DNA of 64,000 bases from Alkaliphilus serpentinus. Its GTDB lineage: Bacteria > Bacillota > Clostridia > Peptostreptococcales > Natronincolaceae. The stretch covers positions 16,729-80,728 of the forward strand of contig NZ_WBZB01000008.1 of assembly GCF_009017255.1 (NCBI RefSeq), given 5' to 3'. The notes beneath the pieces were generated by a model. It worked only from the letters and a program-made list of their open reading frames with translations. It was not told where the DNA came from and made no database searches. This document shows, one piece after another, positions 34,136 to 44,413 of this stretch. Position 1 is the stretch's first letter. Each line of letters opens with the position of its first letter. A program made the translations under genes and the position numbers.

Positions 34136-35539
34136 ATGAGTATTAAGGTAAAAAAACAAGCCACCATTTGGCACGCTCTTATTGTAATTATATTCTTAAT
34201 TGTTACTTTAGCTGTTGCCATCAGAGTTTATGGAGCCGATCCTCATATACCTCTAATAGCCTCAACCATACTTGCGGCAGGAATAGCAGTAACAATGCTA
34301 GGCTTTGAATGGTCTGAAATTGAAGAGGGTATGATCGATACCATTAAAATGGCCATGCAGGCCGTTCTGATACTGATGGTAATTGGTACCATCGTCGGAA
34401 CCTGGATCTTAAGTGGAACAGTTCCTACTATGATTTACTATGGGTTACAAATACTATCACCTGGAATCTTTCTATTTGCTGCATGTCTTATCTGTTGTAT
34501 CGTTTCTTTAGCAACTGGAAGCTCCTGGACTACAGCAGCAACAGTAGGTATTGCTCTAATAGGGGTTGGCACAGGCTTAGGCATTCCAGTAGGCATGGTT
34601 GCTGGTGCTATCATTTCTGGTGCTTACTTCGGAGACAAGATGTCTCCTCTATCAGATACTACAAACTTGGCTCCTGCAATGGCAGGAACTACATTATTTG
34701 AGCACGTAAGACACATGATTTATACTACAGTACCTGTTTTAGTAATATCTTTAATATTATATGCTATTCTAGGTTTAAGATACGCAGGTAGAGAATTAGA
34801 TATCGTACAAATAGATTTGATATTATCAACAATTTCAGCTAACTTCGATATTTCATTATTATTATTAATACCACCGATCCTTGTTATTGTTATCGTAGTA
34901 TTGAAAATACCAGCTATTCCTGGTTTAATTGGCGGAACAATCCTTGGTGGAATATTTGCAGCCCTTTTCCAAGGTGCTGGCATGGGAGCTATCATCGATG
35001 CCGCCCATTATGGGTATGTATTAGATTCTGGAGTTCCAATAGTTGATGACTTGCTAAGTAAAGGCGGTTTAGACGGAATGATGTGGACAGTTTCATTGAT
35101 TCTTATAGCCTTAGCCTTTGGTGGAGTTATGGAGAAAACCGGAATGCTTCATGCTGTTGTAAACTCAATGCTTAAATTTGCTAAGGGTACCGGTTCTTTA
35201 GTTTTAGCAACTGTTGTCTCATCTATAGCCGTTAACATATTGGCTGGTGAGCAGTATCTTTCAATCGTAATTCCTGGTAGAATGTATAAGGATGCCTATG
35301 CCGAAAAGGGTATTCATCCTAAGGTACTATCAAGAGCCCTAGAGGGATCTGGTACTGTTACCTCTGCATTAATTCCATGGAATACCTGCGGGGTTTATAT
35401 GTATGAAACCTTAGGGGTACATCCCTTCACCTATCTACCCTATGCATTCTTGAATTTACTATTACCAATTGTAAATGTTATTTATGCATACCTTGGTATA
35501 ACCATACCAACTATCGAAAAAGAAAAGGCAACAGCATAG
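34136..35539 (+). CDS. nhaC: NhaC-family Na+/H+ antiporter
   Basis: The 467-residue membrane protein has about eleven hydrophobic segments and NhaC blocks: SLATGSSWTTAATVGIAL, GAIISGAYFGDKMSPLSDTTNLAPA and a C-terminal SRALEGSGTVTSALIPWNTCGVYM. Members exchange Na+ for H+, or are malate/lactate or amino-acid-linked antiporters (MleN/YqkI relatives). Substrate is therefore not settled. A sodium/proton role would suit an alkali-tolerant anaerobe. The gene is a single unit with its own promoter and strong terminator. Confidence 0.88.
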   Translation: MSIKVKKQATIWHALIVIIFLIVTLAVAIRVYGADPHIPLIASTILAAGIAVTMLGFEWSEIEEGMIDTIKMAMQAVLILMVIGTIVGTWILSGTVPTMIYYGLQILSPGIFLFAACLICCIVSLATGSSWTTAATVGIALIGVGTGLGIPVGMVAGAIISGAYFGDKMSPLSDTTNLAPAMAGTTLFEHVRHMIYTTVPVLVISLILYAILGLRYAGRELDIVQIDLILSTISANFDISLLLLIPPILVIVIVVLKIPAIPGLIGGTILGGIFAALFQGAGMGAIIDAAHYGYVLDSGVPIVDDLLSKGGLDGMMWTVSLILIALAFGGVMEKTGMLHAVVNSMLKFAKGTGSLVLATVVSSIAVNILAGEQYLSIVIPGRMYKDAYAEKGIHPKVLSRALEGSGTVTSALIPWNTCGVYMYETLGVHPFTYLPYAFLNLLLPIVNVIYAYLGITIPTIEKEKATA

Positions 35540-35557
35540 CATATAGTCAATATTTAA

Positions 35558-35590
35558 CCAGTAATCCCAATGGGATTACTGGTTTTTTTC
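35558..35590 (+). terminator. Terminator of the NhaC-type gene
   Basis: CCAGTAATCCCA and TGGGATTACTGG form a 12-bp stem followed by seven T. Confidence 0.93.
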
Positions 35591-35708
35591 TTTAATGGAG
35601 AATTATTCGTTATAAATAATTTTAATATATAAAGATTGTTAATTAATATTTAAATTCCTCAATTAATATGATATTATATATATGTTAAATTAATAGGAGG
35701 TGCATTAA

Positions 35709-37034
35709 ATGGACAAGAAGCAAATTGTAGCTATAATACTATTGCCTTTATTGACAGTTGCTATCTTAGCAGGCTGTACAGCTTTATCTAATAAAGATGC
35801 AGAGGTGCCAGGTTACACAGACGGAAGCTACACAGGAGTAGGTAAGGGTTATGGTGGCGATATTAAAGTAGAAGTTGTTATAGAAGAAGGAAAAATTTCT
35901 TCTATCGGAGTTACAGACCATAGCGAATCAGCCGGTATCAGCGATCCAGCAATAACCTGTATACCTGCAAAGATTGTTGAAGCACAATCTGCAGATGTTG
36001 ATGTGGAAACTGGGGCAACAGTATCCAGTAAAGGTATAATAGAAGCTGTTAAGAAGGCCCTCGCGAAGGCATCTGGCGAAGCTGGCGGTGCTTTCCCAGA
36101 CGGAACCCATGAAGGTGTAGGAAAAGGCTATGCTGGGGATATTAAGGTTAAGGTTGAAGTTGCAGGCGGAAAAATTACTGCAATTGAAGTTTTAGACCAT
36201 AGTGAAACAAAAGGCATCAGTGATCCAGCAATTACTACTATACCAGCAAAAGTAATTGAAACCCAATCAGTGGATGTTGATACTGTTTCTGGGGCTACTG
36301 GTACAAGTAACGGTCTGATTCAAGCAATAAAGGTTGCTTTAGGCCTTGAAGAAGCACCTGCTGTAGCAGAAACTCCAGAAGCTATGACCTTTGTTGATGG
36401 TGTATACGAAGGCGTTGGCGAAGGCTTTAAGGGAGATATAAAAGTAAGAGTAACTGTAGAAGAGACAAAAATCTCAGCTATTGAAATCTTAGAAATTATC
36501 GATACTGCCAATATGGGAGACACAGCTGCTGAAGATACAGCTACTATGATTATGGAATATCAATCTACAGAGGTGGATGCCATCACAGGTGCTACTAAAT
36601 CAAGCCAAGGAACAATTGATGCTGTTATAGCAGCTTTAGCAAGTGAAGCTATTGATCCTAATGCAGTAGGCGAAGCTGAGGAAGAGGAAGCTCCAGCCGA
36701 AGAAGAGGAAGAAGAAGCTTCTGCTCCTGCTCCAGCACCAGCTCCAGCACCAGCTCCAGCTTCTCCTTATAAGGATGGTACTTATACTGGTCAAGGTGAA
36801 GGATTTTACGGAGACATTAAGCTTCAGGTAGAAATTGCAGGTGGTAAAATAACCAATATTAGCATCGTAGCGATGGATGAAACTCCTGGAATTGGCGATA
36901 AAGCCATTGAAAAGATCATTGAGCAAGCAATTGCAAATCAATCAGCTGAAGTAGATACAGTAACCGAAGCAACGATATCAAGTGATGGTGCTAAAGCAGC
37001 CCTTCAAGATGCATTAAACCAAGCTAAGAAATAA
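35709..37034 (+). CDS. Lipoprotein with four FMN-binding domains
   Basis: The 441-residue exported lipoprotein (lipobox LAGC, Cys 23) consists of four tandem FMN_bind domains. Each opens with DG-x-Y/H-x-G-x-G-x-G-[YF] and D-I-K, and closes with the flavinylation motif. The motifs read ETGATVSS, VSGATGTS, ITGATKSS and VTEATISS; the fourth has Glu in place of the conserved Gly. A Glu-rich and PAPAPA linker separates domains three and four. The Thr in these motifs receives FMN from ApbE in related proteins, so the product is probably a multi-flavin extracellular electron carrier. No apbE or partner oxidoreductase lies in this window. Confidence 0.85.
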   Translation: MDKKQIVAIILLPLLTVAILAGCTALSNKDAEVPGYTDGSYTGVGKGYGGDIKVEVVIEEGKISSIGVTDHSESAGISDPAITCIPAKIVEAQSADVDVETGATVSSKGIIEAVKKALAKASGEAGGAFPDGTHEGVGKGYAGDIKVKVEVAGGKITAIEVLDHSETKGISDPAITTIPAKVIETQSVDVDTVSGATGTSNGLIQAIKVALGLEEAPAVAETPEAMTFVDGVYEGVGEGFKGDIKVRVTVEETKISAIEILEIIDTANMGDTAAEDTATMIMEYQSTEVDAITGATKSSQGTIDAVIAALASEAIDPNAVGEAEEEEAPAEEEEEEASAPAPAPAPAPAPASPYKDGTYTGQGEGFYGDIKLQVEIAGGKITNISIVAMDETPGIGDKAIEKIIEQAIANQSAEVDTVTEATISSDGAKAALQDALNQAKK

Positions 37035-37039
37035 TAACA

Positions 37040-37070
37040 AAAGGCCTGAGGATAAACCTCAGGCCCTTCT
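37040..37070. terminator. Bidirectional terminator between the FMN protein and phoU
   Basis: GGCCTGAGG (37043-37051) pairs with CCTCAGGCC (37057-37065). T-rich flanks lie on both strands and the hairpin separates convergent genes. Confidence 0.8.
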
Positions 37071-37074
37071 TATA

Positions 37075-37725
37075 TCAATTAATCTCTACGTTTTCTCCCG
37101 TTACAATATAAATGATTCTTTCCCCTATGTTGGTTGCATGATCTGCAATTCTTTCTAGATACCTCCCTACAAATATAAGGTTTGTAGCTTGCTTTACAAT
37201 CATTCGGTTCTCTATCATCATATTAATAAGCTCTGTATAAATTTCTTCGTATATTTCATCCACTGCCTCATCATCATTTGCTACCTCTCTAGCTAAATCA
37301 ACATCCAGTGTCATAAAGGCATCTAAACACTTCTTAACCATTTCTTGAGACAGCTTTGCCATCCTAGGGATATCAATCAAAGGCTTTATCAGCTTCTCAT
37401 CCCCAATTTCAATTGTAACCTTGGCAATGTTCACTGCATGATCCCCCATTCTTTCAAGGTCGGTTATCATCTTAAGAATTGTTCCTATTACCCTTAGGTC
37501 TTTAGCTAGCGGTTGTTGAAGGGCTATTAGATTCATACAATCCATTTCTATTTCCAATTCCATTTCATCTATTGCATCATCCATTACATAGATTTTTCTT
37601 GCTAATTCCAAATCCTGATTTGCCAAGGATTTCACTGATTCATTTATGATTTCCTGCACCATAGCCCCCATCTTGAGTAGTTTTAAATTAAGCTCCTTTA
37701 GCTGATTATGAAACTGATTTCTCAT
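37075..37725 (-). CDS. phoU: Phosphate transport regulator PhoU
   Basis: The 216-residue protein has two PhoU three-helix bundles with the metal-binding E/DxxxD patterns (DDAIDEMELEIE, DLERMGDHAVNIA, YLERIADHATNIGE). PhoU restrains PstSCAB and the PhoR kinase when phosphate is ample. It is the last gene of the pst operon. Confidence 0.95.
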   Translation of the reverse strand: MRNQFHNQLKELNLKLLKMGAMVQEIINESVKSLANQDLELARKIYVMDDAIDEMELEIEMDCMNLIALQQPLAKDLRVIGTILKMITDLERMGDHAVNIAKVTIEIGDEKLIKPLIDIPRMAKLSQEMVKKCLDAFMTLDVDLAREVANDDEAVDEIYEEIYTELINMMIENRMIVKQATNLIFVGRYLERIADHATNIGERIIYIVTGENVEIN

Positions 37726-37777
37726 AGCTTGCCTCCATTCTTCAATCCTACTATTATTATTTATATTTTATCAAAAA

Positions 37778-38563
37778 TTAACCGAATCTACCAGTAATAT
37801 AGTCCTCTGTTCTCTTATCTCTAGGCTTTGAGAATATGGCTTGAGTCTTTCCAAACTCAATAAGGTCACCCGACAGGAAAAAAGCCGTATTATCAGAAAT
37901 TCTGGCAGCTTGGTGCATAGAATGGGTTACAATAACAATTGTATAATGATTTTTTAACTCCTCAATTAAACCCTCCACTCTATGGGTGGCTATTGGATCT
38001 AAGGCAGAGGTGGGCTCATCCATTAATAAAACATCCGGTTGGATTGCTAAACATCTGGCTATGCAAAGCCTTTGCTGCTGTCCCCCTGACAAACCATAGG
38101 CGTTATCATTTAAACGATCTTTAACTTCATCCCAAAGGGCAGCACTTTTTAAGCTTTCCTCAGCAATTTCCATGAGCTTTCTTTTATCTTTAATACCATG
38201 GATTTTGGGACCATAGACAACATTCTCATATATTGACTTCGGAAAGGGGTTGGGTTTTTGAAAAACCATTCCTACAGTAGTTCTTAACTCCTCTACACCA
38301 AAGCCCTTATCAAAAATATTTTTGCCATGATAAAGGATTTCTCCAGATGTTTTTACAATAGGGATCATCTCTACCATACGATTTAGGGTTTTGATAAAGG
38401 TAGACTTTCCACAGCCCGAAGGTCCAATGATTGCAGTAACCTCTTTTTCCATTATATCTATATTAATATTCTTCAGGGCTTGATCATTTCCATACCAAAG
38501 GTTTAAGTTCTTTATACTAAAAATCGCTTTTTTCTCATCTTTTAATTCATTTATCGTTTTCAA
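37778..38563 (-). CDS. pstB: Phosphate ABC transporter ATP-binding protein
   Basis: The 261-residue ABC ATPase has Walker [10 protein letters not shown], signature [16 protein letters not shown] and Walker [14 protein letters not shown], with PstB-typical [10 protein letters not shown] and [10 protein letters not shown]. The best start is TTG at 38563, six bases after GGGAGG. The ATG at 38578 lies before that ribosome binding site and has none of its own. Confidence 0.96.
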   Translation of the reverse strand: MKTINELKDEKKAIFSIKNLNLWYGNDQALKNINIDIMEKEVTAIIGPSGCGKSTFIKTLNRMVEMIPIVKTSGEILYHGKNIFDKGFGVEELRTTVGMVFQKPNPFPKSIYENVVYGPKIHGIKDKRKLMEIAEESLKSAALWDEVKDRLNDNAYGLSGGQQQRLCIARCLAIQPDVLLMDEPTSALDPIATHRVEGLIEELKNHYTIVIVTHSMHQAARISDNTAFFLSGDLIEFGKTQAIFSKPRDKRTEDYITGRFG

Positions 38564-38580
38564 AGGTAATCCTCCCATTT

Positions 38581-39486
38581 CTAGTATCTTCTTTGAAATT
38601 TGTTTCTAATAATGATTGCAATGGAGTTTAGAGTAAAGAGCATTAACAATAATACCACTATAGTAGCAGCGGCTAGATTGGCATACTCAGCCGTAAGGAC
38701 AGTATCTAGAGTCCAATAATAGATTTGTATCGGTAGTGCAGTAAAATCATCCATGATGTTTTGTGGAATTTTTAATATTAAAGTTGGTATTCCCAAAACC
38801 ACCAGAGGAGCCGTTTCTCCTATGGCTCTAGAGAGGGCTAATATGGATCCCGTAAGAATACCCGGCAATGCCACCGGTAAAACTACCCTACTGATTGTGG
38901 TCCATTTTGATGCTCCCATAGCATAGGAGGCATCCCTTAAGAAACCAGGCACGGCTCTTATTGCCTCTTGACTGGCTACAACCACGATTGGAAGCACCAA
39001 AAGAGACATGGTTAATCCTCCAGCTAAGATACTGGATCCCAAATTCAATAGCCTTCCAAAAACAGTAAGCCCCAGGAGTCCGAATATTACCGAGGGCACC
39101 CCTGCTAGATTTGAAATATTGGTTTTTATTAGGGTCTGTAGCCTTCCCTTACTAGAGTATTCCTCTAGATAAATGGCTGTCGAAACACCAAGAATAATTG
39201 TTACCGGAGCCACGATTACCATTAATAAAAAGGACCCAACAATCGCTCCAAAAATCCCTGCCTTTTCGGGGAAAATTGAAAGCTTACTGGTTAAGAATTG
39301 AATATCTAACCAACCAATGCTTTGAGTAAAAATTCTATATATTAATATTCCTAATACCAGCAAGGCGAATAACGCTGATAATAGAAATACTAGCTTTGCC
39401 GATTTATCAATCATAATCCGTTTTTTTATTTTCTTTTTAAGATTTTCTACATTTAGCTCATTATTTTTAGTGATTTTGCATTCCAT
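38581..39486 (-). CDS. pstA: Phosphate ABC transporter permease PstA
   Basis: The 301-residue inner-membrane permease has six predicted helices and the EAA loop region ([32 protein letters not shown]). An N-terminal Lys-rich extension of about 28 residues precedes the first helix. It follows pstC after a 230-base gap that carries a GTTGAAT patch but no gene. Confidence 0.94.
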   Translation of the reverse strand: MECKITKNNELNVENLKKKIKKRIMIDKSAKLVFLLSALFALLVLGILIYRIFTQSIGWLDIQFLTSKLSIFPEKAGIFGAIVGSFLLMVIVAPVTIILGVSTAIYLEEYSSKGRLQTLIKTNISNLAGVPSVIFGLLGLTVFGRLLNLGSSILAGGLTMSLLVLPIVVVASQEAIRAVPGFLRDASYAMGASKWTTISRVVLPVALPGILTGSILALSRAIGETAPLVVLGIPTLILKIPQNIMDDFTALPIQIYYWTLDTVLTAEYANLAAATIVVLLLMLFTLNSIAIIIRNKFQRRY

Positions 39487-39716
39487 TTTGCAACCTTTCC
39501 TTTCCTTAGGTTTACCCTGTAAATCAATTACCGAGCTTTAAAGGTCATCGCTATCATACTATTGAATTCAAAAGATTTTCAATGTTGAATGTTGAAATAA
39601 GGTAGCTAGTTAATTTCCCATAAAATAGTTAGATATGTTAATGAAATCTTATGGCAAATTCCTAGATAAGTGACTAACGCCAATCATAGATTGGGTTATC
39701 TACTTAATTATCTTCC

Positions 39717-40634
39717 TTAGTATTCCTCCCTATATTTACGAGAAATATACTGGGCTAATAGATTCATTAGTAGTGTAAAGACAAACAATATTAATCCTAC
39801 TGCATATAGGCTGTAATAACCGACGGTTCCACTACCTGCATCTCCACTGGTAAACTCCACGATATAGGCTGTCATAGTTTGAATAGACTTGGTGATATCG
39901 AAGGTGAAATTTTTTGAACTGCCACTGGCAATGGTTACAATCATGGTTTCACCAATGGCCCTGGAAATGGCCAATACAAAGGAAGCTATAATGCCTGAAA
40001 TTGCAGCAGGTATCACTACCTTCACAGCAACCTCCAGTCTAGTTGATCCTAAAGCATAAGCCCCCTCCCTTAATGCATTGGGTACTGAGTTCATAGCGTC
40101 CTCTGATAGAGAAGTTACTAGGGGTATAATCATAATTCCCATTACAATTCCTGGACTAAGGGCATTTTTTGCTTCTAATCCTGGAATCACCGCCATTAGC
40201 AATGGTGTAACAAAGGAGTAGGCAAAGAATCCATACACAATTGTAGGAATTCCCGCCAATAACTCCATAATAGGTTTTAATCTTTTTCGAATCTTTTCTG
40301 TAGCAAACTCACTTAAATATATAGCTGAGGTTAGTCCTACAGGGATGGCCACCATCATGGCAATCAGAGATGTTAGAATTGTTCCATTAATTAAGGGTAA
40401 TATTCCAAATCTAGGATTAGCGGCTAAAGGTGCCAACTGTGTGCTAAAGATATCGGCGAAGGGTACCGCCCGAAAAAATTTCAGGGCATCAAATACTAAA
40501 GTTAACACAATTCCTATAGTTGTTATTATAGAAATTAGAGCTGCAGTAAAAAAAATAACCGGCATAACGTTATCTAATGATTTTTTTTGCTTCTTATTAT
40601 TTTTTAGAATGATTTCTCTTACATTATTATTCAT
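39717..40634 (-). CDS. pstC: Phosphate ABC transporter permease PstC
   Basis: The 305-residue permease has six predicted helices and the EAA loop (EDAMNSVPNALREGAYALGSTRLEVAVKVVIP), followed by SRAIGETMIVTIASG. It pairs with PstA to form the phosphate channel. It lies 133 bases after pstS, with a hairpin between. Confidence 0.95.
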   Translation of the reverse strand: MNNNVREIILKNNKKQKKSLDNVMPVIFFTAALISIITTIGIVLTLVFDALKFFRAVPFADIFSTQLAPLAANPRFGILPLINGTILTSLIAMMVAIPVGLTSAIYLSEFATEKIRKRLKPIMELLAGIPTIVYGFFAYSFVTPLLMAVIPGLEAKNALSPGIVMGIMIIPLVTSLSEDAMNSVPNALREGAYALGSTRLEVAVKVVIPAAISGIIASFVLAISRAIGETMIVTIASGSSKNFTFDITKSIQTMTAYIVEFTSGDAGSGTVGYYSLYAVGLILFVFTLLMNLLAQYISRKYREEY

Positions 40635-40708
40635 ATGGTTTTATCCTTTCTACTGAAGATTAAGACAAAAGGTATATACTTAAACCAAAACATTCTTTAC
40701 TTAAAACG

Positions 40709-40748
40709 ACTTTAAGATGAGAGGCCATAGTGCTTCTCATCCTAAAGT
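40709..40748 (-). other. Intercistronic hairpin between pstS and pstC
   Basis: ACTTTAGGATGAGA and TCTCATCTTAAAGT pair with one mismatch around a ten-base loop. No long U-run follows on the minus strand. Such hairpins after the binding-protein gene often protect that part of the mRNA or partly terminate. Confidence 0.6.
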
Positions 40749-40767
40749 ATAAACCTTTTATTGATCT

Positions 40768-41793
40768 CTATTTAATAGCTTCTAATTGCTTTAAATATCC
40801 TTCATATTGAGCAGCAGGCAGTGGAGCAAATCCATTGTCACCGGCCAATCTTTGAGCACCTTCTGGAGATACTACATATTTTGCGAAGTCAAGAACCTGT
40901 GGCTTTTCTTTAGCGTATTGTGCATTTAGATATGTGAAAACTGGTCTTGTAAACCCGCTATAGGGTAGATCTTCTCCTATTGTCTCTAGTGTAGGCTCAA
41001 TAGGACCATTACCAAAGTCAACCTTTACTGCTGTAAGTTTATCTTGATTATTTACATAGTAGCCAAATCCAAAGAATGCAATTGCATTTTTATCTTTTGA
41101 AACTAAGTCCACTAGGGTTGAATACTCTTGCTGTAGGTTAGCGGTTTTAACCATTTCTTGCTCATCTAAAATCTTTTCCCAGAAAAATTCGTATGTTCCG
41201 TGGTTTTCATTAGGACCGTAGAATTTGATTTCTTCAGCAGGCCATTCTGGTCTGATATCTGACCATAAAACCTTATCATCTGCTTTATAATGTCCTGAAA
41301 GATACATGTTAATAATTTCTTCCTTAGTCATTTCTTGAGCCCAATCGTTATCCTTATTAATAACCATTGTTAAACCGTCTAGAGCCAGCTTAAACTCCAA
41401 AACATCTTCACCTAATTTTAAACCCTTTTCTTCAAGCTGAGCTAGTTCAGAATCTTTAATTTTTCTAGATGCATCTGCAAAATCTAATTCACCTGGTATG
41501 AACTTTTTAAATCCTGCACTTGATCCAGCACGTCCAACTTGAACACTTACGTCTGGTTGTACATTGGTCATGTATTCTTCTGCTATATGAGCCATTAAGG
41601 GATATACAGTACCTGATCCATCTACGATTACTGCCCCTTCAAGCTTTGTTTCTTCTACATCTTGATTTTCTCCAGCAGTATTCTCTTGATTTTCTCCACC
41701 TGTTGTAGCTTCGTCTTCAGTTTGACCTCCACATGCAACAGCAGAAATCAACAATACTGCTATTAATAAGATTAATGAAAGCTTCTTTAACAT
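40768..41793 (-). CDS. pstS: Phosphate ABC transporter substrate-binding lipoprotein
   Basis: The 341-residue lipoprotein has signal LILLIAVLLISAVAC and then an acidic, Gln/Glu-rich linker. The PstS fold has VDGSGTVYPLM, GRAGSSAGFKKFIPGELDFADASR and the phosphate-contacting segment of NHGTYEFFWEKIL. It captures phosphate outside the membrane and hands it to PstCA. GGGAGG lies before the ATG, and a PhoP-box array lies 80-130 bases upstream. Confidence 0.95.
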   Translation of the reverse strand: MLKKLSLILLIAVLLISAVACGGQTEDEATTGGENQENTAGENQDVEETKLEGAVIVDGSGTVYPLMAHIAEEYMTNVQPDVSVQVGRAGSSAGFKKFIPGELDFADASRKIKDSELAQLEEKGLKLGEDVLEFKLALDGLTMVINKDNDWAQEMTKEEIINMYLSGHYKADDKVLWSDIRPEWPAEEIKFYGPNENHGTYEFFWEKILDEQEMVKTANLQQEYSTLVDLVSKDKNAIAFFGFGYYVNNQDKLTAVKVDFGNGPIEPTLETIGEDLPYSGFTRPVFTYLNAQYAKEKPQVLDFAKYVVSPEGAQRLAGDNGFAPLPAAQYEGYLKQLEAIK

Positions 41794-41874
41794 TTAATAA
41801 ATCCTCCCATCAGAATGTTTTGTTTGGTTTTGTTTGTTCTACAATAATAATATACATGATAGAATTACCCAATG

Positions 41875-41924
41875 TGTTATGTAACCGTTAATGATTTGTT
41901 AAGAACATGTTATGTGATGTGTTG
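41875..41924 (-). promoter_or_regulatory. PhoP-box array upstream of pstS
   Basis: On the minus strand ATAACA, TTAACA, TTAACG and ATAACA are each separated by exactly five bases (41913 down to 41875). A weaker CAACAC lies one period further out. TT[AT]ACA hexamers with 11-base periodicity are the B. subtilis PhoP site. A TATATT -10 candidate follows about 20 bases later. Confidence 0.75.
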
Positions 41925-41930
41925 GTTTTT

Positions 41931-44168
41931 TTATATTTTAAACTTGCCAACAATTTCCTGTAGATTGTTTGCTAGAGTACTTAAGCCCTCACTGGCGGTA
42001 TAGATTCCCTCCATTGATGCTGATTGCTCCTCCATAGATGCAGCCACCTCTTCTGTGCTTGCTGAGTTGAGTTCTGATACTTCTGCTAATTTAATAATTC
42101 TTTCTTCCACACCTTTCCTCATTTCATCCATCTTTAGACTGGAGTTGTTCAGAATAGCTACCTTAGCCTCTGTATCTCCTACGGCTCCTGCTATCTTTAT
42201 GTATTTTTCCTTTGATAGTTTTACATTTTCAGCTTGTTGGGTAGATATGGTAATTAAATTATTCATTGCTTCAGTTACCTCCAGCGAATCTTGTTTAAAG
42301 GTATCTATAATATTATTGATAATTTTTATAGCCTCCTTAGATTGCTCCGATAGCTTTCTTATTTCTTCTGCAACTACAGCAAAGCCCTTACCCTGTTCAC
42401 CTGCCCTTGCAGCTTCTATTGCAGCATTTAAAGCTAACAAATTGGTCCTATCAACAATATTCATGATAATTGTACTGGCTTCTTCTATCTTTATAGAGTT
42501 CTTATTGGTCTTTTCCATTTTAAGCTGTGCTTTTCTATTTACCTCACTGGATTCTTGGGTTATTTCAGCAAGAGTCTTTATAGTTTCTAAACCAGAGCTT
42601 ATCAATTCCTTCACATTTTTTGTAGCCCTAGTCATCTCCTGTAGATTAGTGAGACTTTGACTTATAGCAATATTCAACTCATTTGACACTTGTGAGCTTT
42701 CTTTAGCACTTCTGGCCTGATCCCAGGAGCCCTCTGCTATCCTCGATATAGTTGTGGCTACTTCATTTGATCCTAAGGTAACCTGTTGAGAATTAATTTT
42801 TAGCTCCTCCGTCGATGAGGCTACTAATCCTGCGGCTCTTTCCACTTCAGTTATAATAGAACGCAAATTTTTTCTAATCTTTATAATAGACCTTTCTAAT
42901 TCCCCCATTTCATCCCTTCTTACCCCTTGATCATCCTCAATACTACCCTGTAAATTGAAATCCGCTATTTCATTTGTAATGGCTGTTACCCTTTTAATAG
43001 GTTTGCTTATAGATTGGGCTAGCTTAATGGCTAAAATTGTAGAAATAGCAATGATAATTAATGCAATAAGCATTAAATTTTTCCTTAGGTGATGAATCCC
43101 TTGATAGCCATCCTCTTCTTTAACCTCAATAATTAAACCAACAAAGCTATCTCCAACTTCTGCAACGGATAAGGTTCCTATTACATCATTACCTTCATAA
43201 CCAATATAATGCTTTGTTTGGCAAAACTCCAAATTACCATTGATAATATGCTCTGCTAATACATCTGCTGCTTCTGTATTAAGGACTTCCTTTAAAACTG
43301 CTCCTTCTTTATACTGCCCCCTCATTGTATTGGTAAGAAATATTCCTTCAGAGTTAATAAGATATGCATCGGCAGAATCGGCTAATCTACCAATTTCATC
43401 TTGTACAATCTCATTAACTCTTTCTTGATTAAGGACTATATTTAATGTGCCAATTGAACCATCCCCAGCTGAGGGTATGGGTGTTGAAAGGACCATAAGA
43501 TTATCTTTAATAAAACTATTCCAAAATACCTCAGACCAGTTTTGTTGTCCCAACATAGCCTTCCCTACAAAATCCCCCGAAAAAACCAAGGGGGCAATAT
43601 CATTTTTGTGATACTTATTGCTAAATATCACCTCACCATAGCTATTGGTAAGAAAGATATCTGTATACTGATGCTTTTCAATAATTGGGCTTAAGTATTT
43701 TTCAAAATCTGAATTGATTAGCTTCTCTTCTATTTCACTATAATTAAAGCTATTCAAAACTTCCATACCCTCGGTGATGGTTTTAGAGGTTGCTAATATT
43801 CTACCGTCACCTTCTCTATTATAAAAATATTGATTGATTCTATCAATGGTTAGAGAAGTAAACAATTCATTTCCTTTTAATATTTCTCTTTCAATTTCAT
43901 TGCTGGAAGTATTTATACTTATGGAGCTTAGAATTATGATTGGCAACAAACTAGTTAATAGCACCATTATTAAAAGCTTAACCTGAACTCTTAAATCATT
44001 AAGTTTAAGGAGGGTAAATCTTTTACCCATCTTAGGATCTTTAGAAAAATTTTTCTTTTTTCTATAATCTTTATTTCTATTCATCCTCGTTATCTGAATC
44101 ATCTTACTAAGCTTACTAATAAAAGTGCTTTTGACCTTATTCAACATAAGCTTAAAACTAGTTGTCAT
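41931..44168 (-). CDS. Methyl-accepting chemotaxis protein
   Basis: The 745-residue receptor has an unusually long basic cytoplasmic N-terminus (~65 residues, ending [16 protein letters not shown]). A membrane helix [19 protein letters not shown], an extracellular Cache-like sensor (~95-360), a second helix and a HAMP domain follow. The signalling domain has the conserved hairpin tip [40 protein letters not shown]. The ATG at 44168 follows GGAGGAGG. The ligand is unknown. Its stop lies next to the pstS PhoP-box array. Confidence 0.9.
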   Translation of the reverse strand: MTTSFKLMLNKVKSTFISKLSKMIQITRMNRNKDYRKKKNFSKDPKMGKRFTLLKLNDLRVQVKLLIMVLLTSLLPIIILSSISINTSSNEIEREILKGNELFTSLTIDRINQYFYNREGDGRILATSKTITEGMEVLNSFNYSEIEEKLINSDFEKYLSPIIEKHQYTDIFLTNSYGEVIFSNKYHKNDIAPLVFSGDFVGKAMLGQQNWSEVFWNSFIKDNLMVLSTPIPSAGDGSIGTLNIVLNQERVNEIVQDEIGRLADSADAYLINSEGIFLTNTMRGQYKEGAVLKEVLNTEAADVLAEHIINGNLEFCQTKHYIGYEGNDVIGTLSVAEVGDSFVGLIIEVKEEDGYQGIHHLRKNLMLIALIIIAISTILAIKLAQSISKPIKRVTAITNEIADFNLQGSIEDDQGVRRDEMGELERSIIKIRKNLRSIITEVERAAGLVASSTEELKINSQQVTLGSNEVATTISRIAEGSWDQARSAKESSQVSNELNIAISQSLTNLQEMTRATKNVKELISSGLETIKTLAEITQESSEVNRKAQLKMEKTNKNSIKIEEASTIIMNIVDRTNLLALNAAIEAARAGEQGKGFAVVAEEIRKLSEQSKEAIKIINNIIDTFKQDSLEVTEAMNNLITISTQQAENVKLSKEKYIKIAGAVGDTEAKVAILNNSSLKMDEMRKGVEERIIKLAEVSELNSASTEEVAASMEEQSASMEGIYTASEGLSTLANNLQEIVGKFKI

Positions 44169-44355
44169 CAAGTTTCCTCCTCCTATTTAAGTCTCTTTCT
44201 GTATTTATCAACTAAAAATTTGTTCGAACCATAGCCTCCATCTCCTTAATGTGTATAATTTTCCTCCTTAGTTAAATATAAGTGAGTTTCTTTATCAGGC
44301 TATTAATTTATTGTTAATACTTTGTTAATTCCCTTTAGAAGGAAATTATCCAATT

Positions 44356-44384
44356 AAAAAGAGACACCAAGTATTTCAGTGTCT
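44356..44384 (-). terminator. Terminator behind the EAL gene
   Basis: AGACAC (44362-44367) pairs with GTGTCT (44379-44384). On the minus strand CTTTTTAATT follows. Confidence 0.7.
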
Positions 44385-44413
44385 TCAAAGAGTTTTTCCG
44401 TTGCAATATTAAA

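Noticed and set aside
39487..39716. 230-base gap inside the pst operon as a lost gene or frameshift
   Set aside because: pstC and pstA are both full length, no ORF remnant or ribosome binding site is seen, and the gap contains only AT-rich and GTTGAA sequence.
42055..42660. 201-codon plus-strand frame opposite the chemoreceptor signalling domain
   Set aside because: It is the antisense shadow of the highly conserved receptor hairpin, and it has no ribosome binding site or recognisable product.
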